The notes beneath the pieces were generated by a model. The model did no database searches. It had not been told where the DNA came from and saw only the letters and a list, made by a program, of their open reading frames with translations. A stretch of 8,850 nucleotides of DNA. Origin: an uncultured candidate division Zixibacteria bacterium. GTDB taxonomy: Bacteria > Zixibacteria > MSB-5A5 > GN15 > FEB-12. Below, one piece after another: positions 6,150 through 8,850 of this stretch. The DNA is taken from NCBI GenBank assembly GCA_913009765.1, contig CAJVYT010000165.1, positions 1 to 8,850 on the forward strand, in the 5' to 3' direction. A program made the position numbers and the translations under genes. Position 1 is the first letter of the stretch. Each line of letters begins with the position of its first letter.

Positions 6150-7760
6150 ATGGAGTTGATTAGCCAACATACTAAAGCAATAATGGAAGAATGCAAGTTG
6201 CGTGCACGCGATGCCGGACTTGTGTTTGACAATGAGAGTCTTGAGTATATCGTCACTAACAGAGATCTTATTGAACTATCCGCTAAGGTAATGATACCTA
6301 CCCTATATGAATACTGGGTTCAGGATGTGGAAGTATTGCAGGGACATGGTCGTTATAAGTTGTTTCCAAATAATCCATATGAGACTGTAATTAATTCCCG
6401 GCCAGCTATATCGTTTTACAATGACAACAATCCAGACTGGCTTAATATTATGATATTTTACCATGTAATCGCGCACATCGATTTCTTCCAGAATAATATC
6501 TTCTTTGAACATACCTGGTCTGATGATTTTGTGGGTCAGGCACTAGCCGATAAAAGACTTATCGAATCACTGCGAAGTGAACATGGACGTTGGCTTGATT
6601 ACGTCATCGAATTCAGTCGCGGTCTTGACAATATGTGCGGATTCTACAAACAGCTTTCTGTCCGGAAACTCCCAAAGGATAAATTACTTAGTGATCGTGT
6701 TGCCTATTATTTCGATGATTTTCTTCAGGTCAATTTGAACCTTCCCAAACATGAGATATATCGAGAAATAGAACGCTATAACAAGCTGCACTCTGAGAAT
6801 GTTCGCAATAGAGATTCGCAATTCTTTGCTGACGTTCGCCTACGTTACCCTGAATTTAATGCCACATACAATAAGAATCATGAGAGTAGAAAATCTGTTC
6901 CTGCCGATATTCTCGAATATATCAGAGATAAATCGCCTAAACTTCAAAGTGATGAACACTCTTGGATGAAGACTGTAATTGATATCGTTCGCGGCACTTC
7001 AATTTACTTTGATCCACAGATACGGACTAAGGTTACTAATGAAGGCTGGGCAAGTTATTGGCATGATGAATTATTCAGGAAAGATGATCGTATTATTGGA
7101 CACGAAGTTGCTTATGCCAAGACGAATGCTGCTGTGACATCAATCAGTCGCATTGGTTTGAATCCATACGCCATTGGTATGAGACTGATCCGCTATGTTG
7201 AAGAATTAGCGAACAAGGGGAAAATGCAGTATGAGTTCCAAAGGATTAACAACTATGACATACGTAATGATTATGACGATGATCTTGGTGCCGGACGCCG
7301 AACTATATATGACCTGCGAACCTGTATTAGCGATTATTCTTTGATTAATACTTTTGTTGATCAAGATTTTGTTGATCGACATAAACTATTTGTCGCTGGT
7401 AAGATGCTGAATGAGGAGCGTCGTACATTCCAATATTATGTAAAGAGCAGGAATGCTTCGGATTACAAGAATATGCTTATTGATTCTTTATATCATCCTC
7501 CATTAATAAGAATAATTGAAGATAAATCTGATGATTCAACTTTGTACCTATCGCATGAATATGAGGGTAAACAGTTGATTAATGAATTTATTGGTGAGAC
7601 TATGATTGGCATAGAATATCTGTGGGGTGGTAATGTTCAGCTGGAAACTACCGATATTATACTCAAGCGAGATTCTGCTGATAGTAATGGTCATGAAAAG
7701 GAGTTAAGGCGTGTTCTGTACACGATGAGCGGCCGCAAACTCGAAAAGAAAGTGTTATGA
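6150..7760 (+). CDS. spoVR: SpoVR/YcgB family protein
   Basis: A complete 536-residue SpoVR-family protein, slightly longer than B. subtilis SpoVR (468) and E. coli YcgB (510). Family landmarks in order: YEYWVQDVEVLQGHG near 53-67, DNNPDWLNIMIFYHVIAHID (92-111) followed by FFQNNIFFEHTW, KVTNEGWASYWHDELF (294-309), NPYAIGMRLIRYVEEL (338-353), TFVDQDFVDRHKLFV (401-415), and the C-terminal domain with LYLSHEYEGKQL and LWGGNVQLETTD. The His-rich H-x2-AHID segment may bind metal. It is cytoplasmic. SpoVR affects spore cortex formation in Bacillus and is a stress gene in enterobacteria; the biochemical activity is not settled. AGGA sits at 6137-6140, nine bases before the ATG; the ATG at 6140 hits a stop after seven codons. 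It overlaps the kinase gene by four bases. Confidence 0.95.
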   Translation: MELISQHTKAIMEECKLRARDAGLVFDNESLEYIVTNRDLIELSAKVMIPTLYEYWVQDVEVLQGHGRYKLFPNNPYETVINSRPAISFYNDNNPDWLNIMIFYHVIAHIDFFQNNIFFEHTWSDDFVGQALADKRLIESLRSEHGRWLDYVIEFSRGLDNMCGFYKQLSVRKLPKDKLLSDRVAYYFDDFLQVNLNLPKHEIYREIERYNKLHSENVRNRDSQFFADVRLRYPEFNATYNKNHESRKSVPADILEYIRDKSPKLQSDEHSWMKTVIDIVRGTSIYFDPQIRTKVTNEGWASYWHDELFRKDDRIIGHEVAYAKTNAAVTSISRIGLNPYAIGMRLIRYVEELANKGKMQYEFQRINNYDIRNDYDDDLGAGRRTIYDLRTCISDYSLINTFVDQDFVDRHKLFVAGKMLNEERRTFQYYVKSRNASDYKNMLIDSLYHPPLIRIIEDKSDDSTLYLSHEYEGKQLINEFIGETMIGIEYLWGGNVQLETTDIILKRDSADSNGHEKELRRVLYTMSGRKLEKKVL

Positions 7761-8672
7761 CTATGGCTAAAAAGAAGAAGGATGAATCGCTTACTGAAAG
7801 TATGCTTAGCGTCTCACAGAAGGCCGCTAAACTCGAAGCCTTGATTCATGTCAGTAAAGAACTTCGTGAAAGTCAGAGACGTACGCCGATGACTTATCAC
7901 GATTTTTTGCATTTAGCATCTATAAATCCTGATTTCATATTCCGGGATATCAATCAACTATTTCATGATATGTTGCATCATTATGTACCACATGGCACTG
8001 ATGAATTTCCCGTTTCCGATGATTCTATTGGTTTCTTGCACTATGACTCCTCAGGACTATTCATAGATGGCTGTGATGATCCATTCTTCGCAGACCGACT
8101 TTTTATGAATCGCTTGATGAGTATGGCTGATGGATTCAGAAAGGGAACATTCACAAATAATATATTTCTCTTTGAAGGACCTCCTGGGAGTGGTAAAAGT
8201 ACGTTCTTGAATAATTTGATGTATAAAATGGAGGATTATACTAAACAGGAGGCGGGTGCCAGCTATAAAGTATACTGGCGGTTAAACATTGAAAAATTGG
8301 GTGGCTTTCGCCGCTTTAGAGGGCAAGTAGGAACTGGAAGACGCGAAACTGAGATATTTGATAATCATTTAGCAAATGCAGATGTTCACTATTACTCAAA
8401 GGAGTTAATGGTATTTTCCTGCCCCAATCATGATCATCCAATTCTTATGATTCCCAAGAGTCTACGACGTCAGTTTTTAGACGAGCTGATAAGTGACTCA
8501 GACTTTAAAGCATCTCTGTTCAACGAGAAACAATACGAGTGGATCTTTAAGAGTGACCCATGTACAATCTGTAGGTCCATATTTGATAACCTTCTAGACA
8601 TCCTGGAAGAACCCTTGGAAGTCTTTAATATGATATATGTGAGAAGCAATATATTTAGCCGCCAGCTTGGTG
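7757..8672 (+). CDS. prkA: PrkA-type AAA+ serine protein kinase, C-terminus missing
   Basis: This is the N-terminal part of a PrkA/YeaG-like protein, normally about 640 residues, with 305 residues of true sequence (to SRQLG). The P-loop GPPGSGKST (141-149) lies in the PrkA AAA domain. SCPNHDHPILMIP (221-233) and DPCTICRSI (267-275) match the segments where many PrkA proteins read CPxHxxPLxLIP and CxxC, and would suit a zinc site (Cys222, His225, Cys269, Cys272). The end VRSNIFSRQLG is a conserved strand before the second ATPase part. The AAA core and kinase-like C-terminal domain continue beyond the adapter; the final EIGRAHV residues of the open frame are adapter-encoded. It starts at ATG overlapping the spoVR stop (ATGA), suggesting translational coupling; the ATG at 7763 is an alternative. 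It phosphorylates Ser/Thr targets and acts with YeaH. Confidence 0.88.
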
Positions 8673-8738
8673 AGATCGGAAGAGCACACGTCTGAACTCC
8701 AGTCACACTGATATATCTCGTATGCCGTCTTCTGCTTG
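8673..8738 (+). other. Illumina TruSeq index (P7) adapter (artefact)
   Basis: After the A of A-tailing at 8673, GATCGGAAGAGCACACGTCT begins the TruSeq index adapter. The index read is ACTGATAT at 8707-8714 (TruSeq index 25), followed by ATCTCGTATGCCGTCTTCTG to CTTG at 8738. It ends fragment B and truncates prkA. Read on the minus strand it gives the contaminant peptide SSRRRHTRYISVTGVQTCAL. Confidence 0.99.
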
Positions 8739-8754
8739 AAAAAAAAAAAAAAAA
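8739..8754. other. Poly(A) run after the adapter (artefact)
   Basis: Sixteen A follow the end of the P7 adapter, the usual read-out when a sequencer passes the end of the fragment. Not a biological tail. Confidence 0.9.
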
Positions 8755-8850
8755 CACTATAAAAAAATCTCTCAGTATAATCTGATGATCATTCTCATAA
8801 TCTTCCCTATTATATACCATGCTACTAATACTCTCTCTTCTGTCACATTT
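8755..8850. other. Low-quality tail beyond the adapter
   Basis: This 96-base A+T-rich stretch follows adapter and poly(A), has no coding frame consistent with fragment B and repeats short motifs (CTCTC, ATAATC). It is most likely base-calling noise past the fragment end, or another short unrelated piece. I see no gene in it. Confidence 0.7.

Noticed and set aside
58..8672. One defence island linking the integron genes with the SpoVR/PrkA operon
   Set aside because: The adapter at 5341-5398 shows the two parts are not physically linked.
8470..8820. Minus-strand reading frame of 116 codons
   Set aside because: Its centre is the reverse complement of the P7 adapter and the rest is the antisense of prkA plus noise. 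It is a known contaminant peptide, not a gene.

Overview
The window is not one natural stretch of DNA. It is an assembly chimera of at least two unrelated genomic fragments joined through Illumina library adapters. A TruSeq/P5 adapter opens it (1-57). A full second copy sits inside (5341-5398), preceded by T-rich read-through. A TruSeq index (P7) adapter, poly(A) and base-calling noise close it (about 8673-8850). Gene order must not be read across 5280-5398, and every gene touching an adapter is cut short artificially. Such contigs are typical of untrimmed metagenome or single-library assemblies.

Fragment A (58 to about 5282) looks like part of a chromosomal integron cassette array. Its cassette genes all lie on the minus strand and are separated by attC-like imperfect palindromes at 3285-3417, 1490-1553 and 187-316. 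In transcription order (right to left) it holds: a truncated STAND/NB-ARC-like protein with TPR repeats; a class I SAM methyltransferase ending inside its attC; a nearly empty cassette split by a plus-strand IS with a DDE (IS701/IS4-like) transposase; a two-gene cassette with a tail-anchored membrane protein and a small nucleotidyltransferase; and the first 35 codons of another cassette gene. The low G+C, near absence of Shine-Dalgarno sites before several genes and GTTAGC-type attC ends suggest an environmental Bacteroidota-like host. The richer methyltransferase cassette and the richer IS look acquired. The host assignment is inference.

Fragment B (5399-8672) holds a co-directional plus-strand operon of the widespread PrkA-YeaH-SpoVR stress module: a DUF444 vWA protein without its N-terminus, a complete SpoVR/YcgB protein, and the N-terminal AAA+ part of a PrkA-type protein kinase that starts in a 4-base overlap with spoVR and is cut by the adapter. 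The order (vWA, SpoVR, PrkA) differs from the familiar kinase-first order. The phylum of fragment B cannot be fixed from the sequence.

No rRNA, tRNA or CRISPR array is visible. The most interesting biology is the cassette pair nucleotidyltransferase plus membrane protein, and the STAND-TPR gene, both plausible but unproven anti-phage candidates. The most certain observation is the adapter chimerism.
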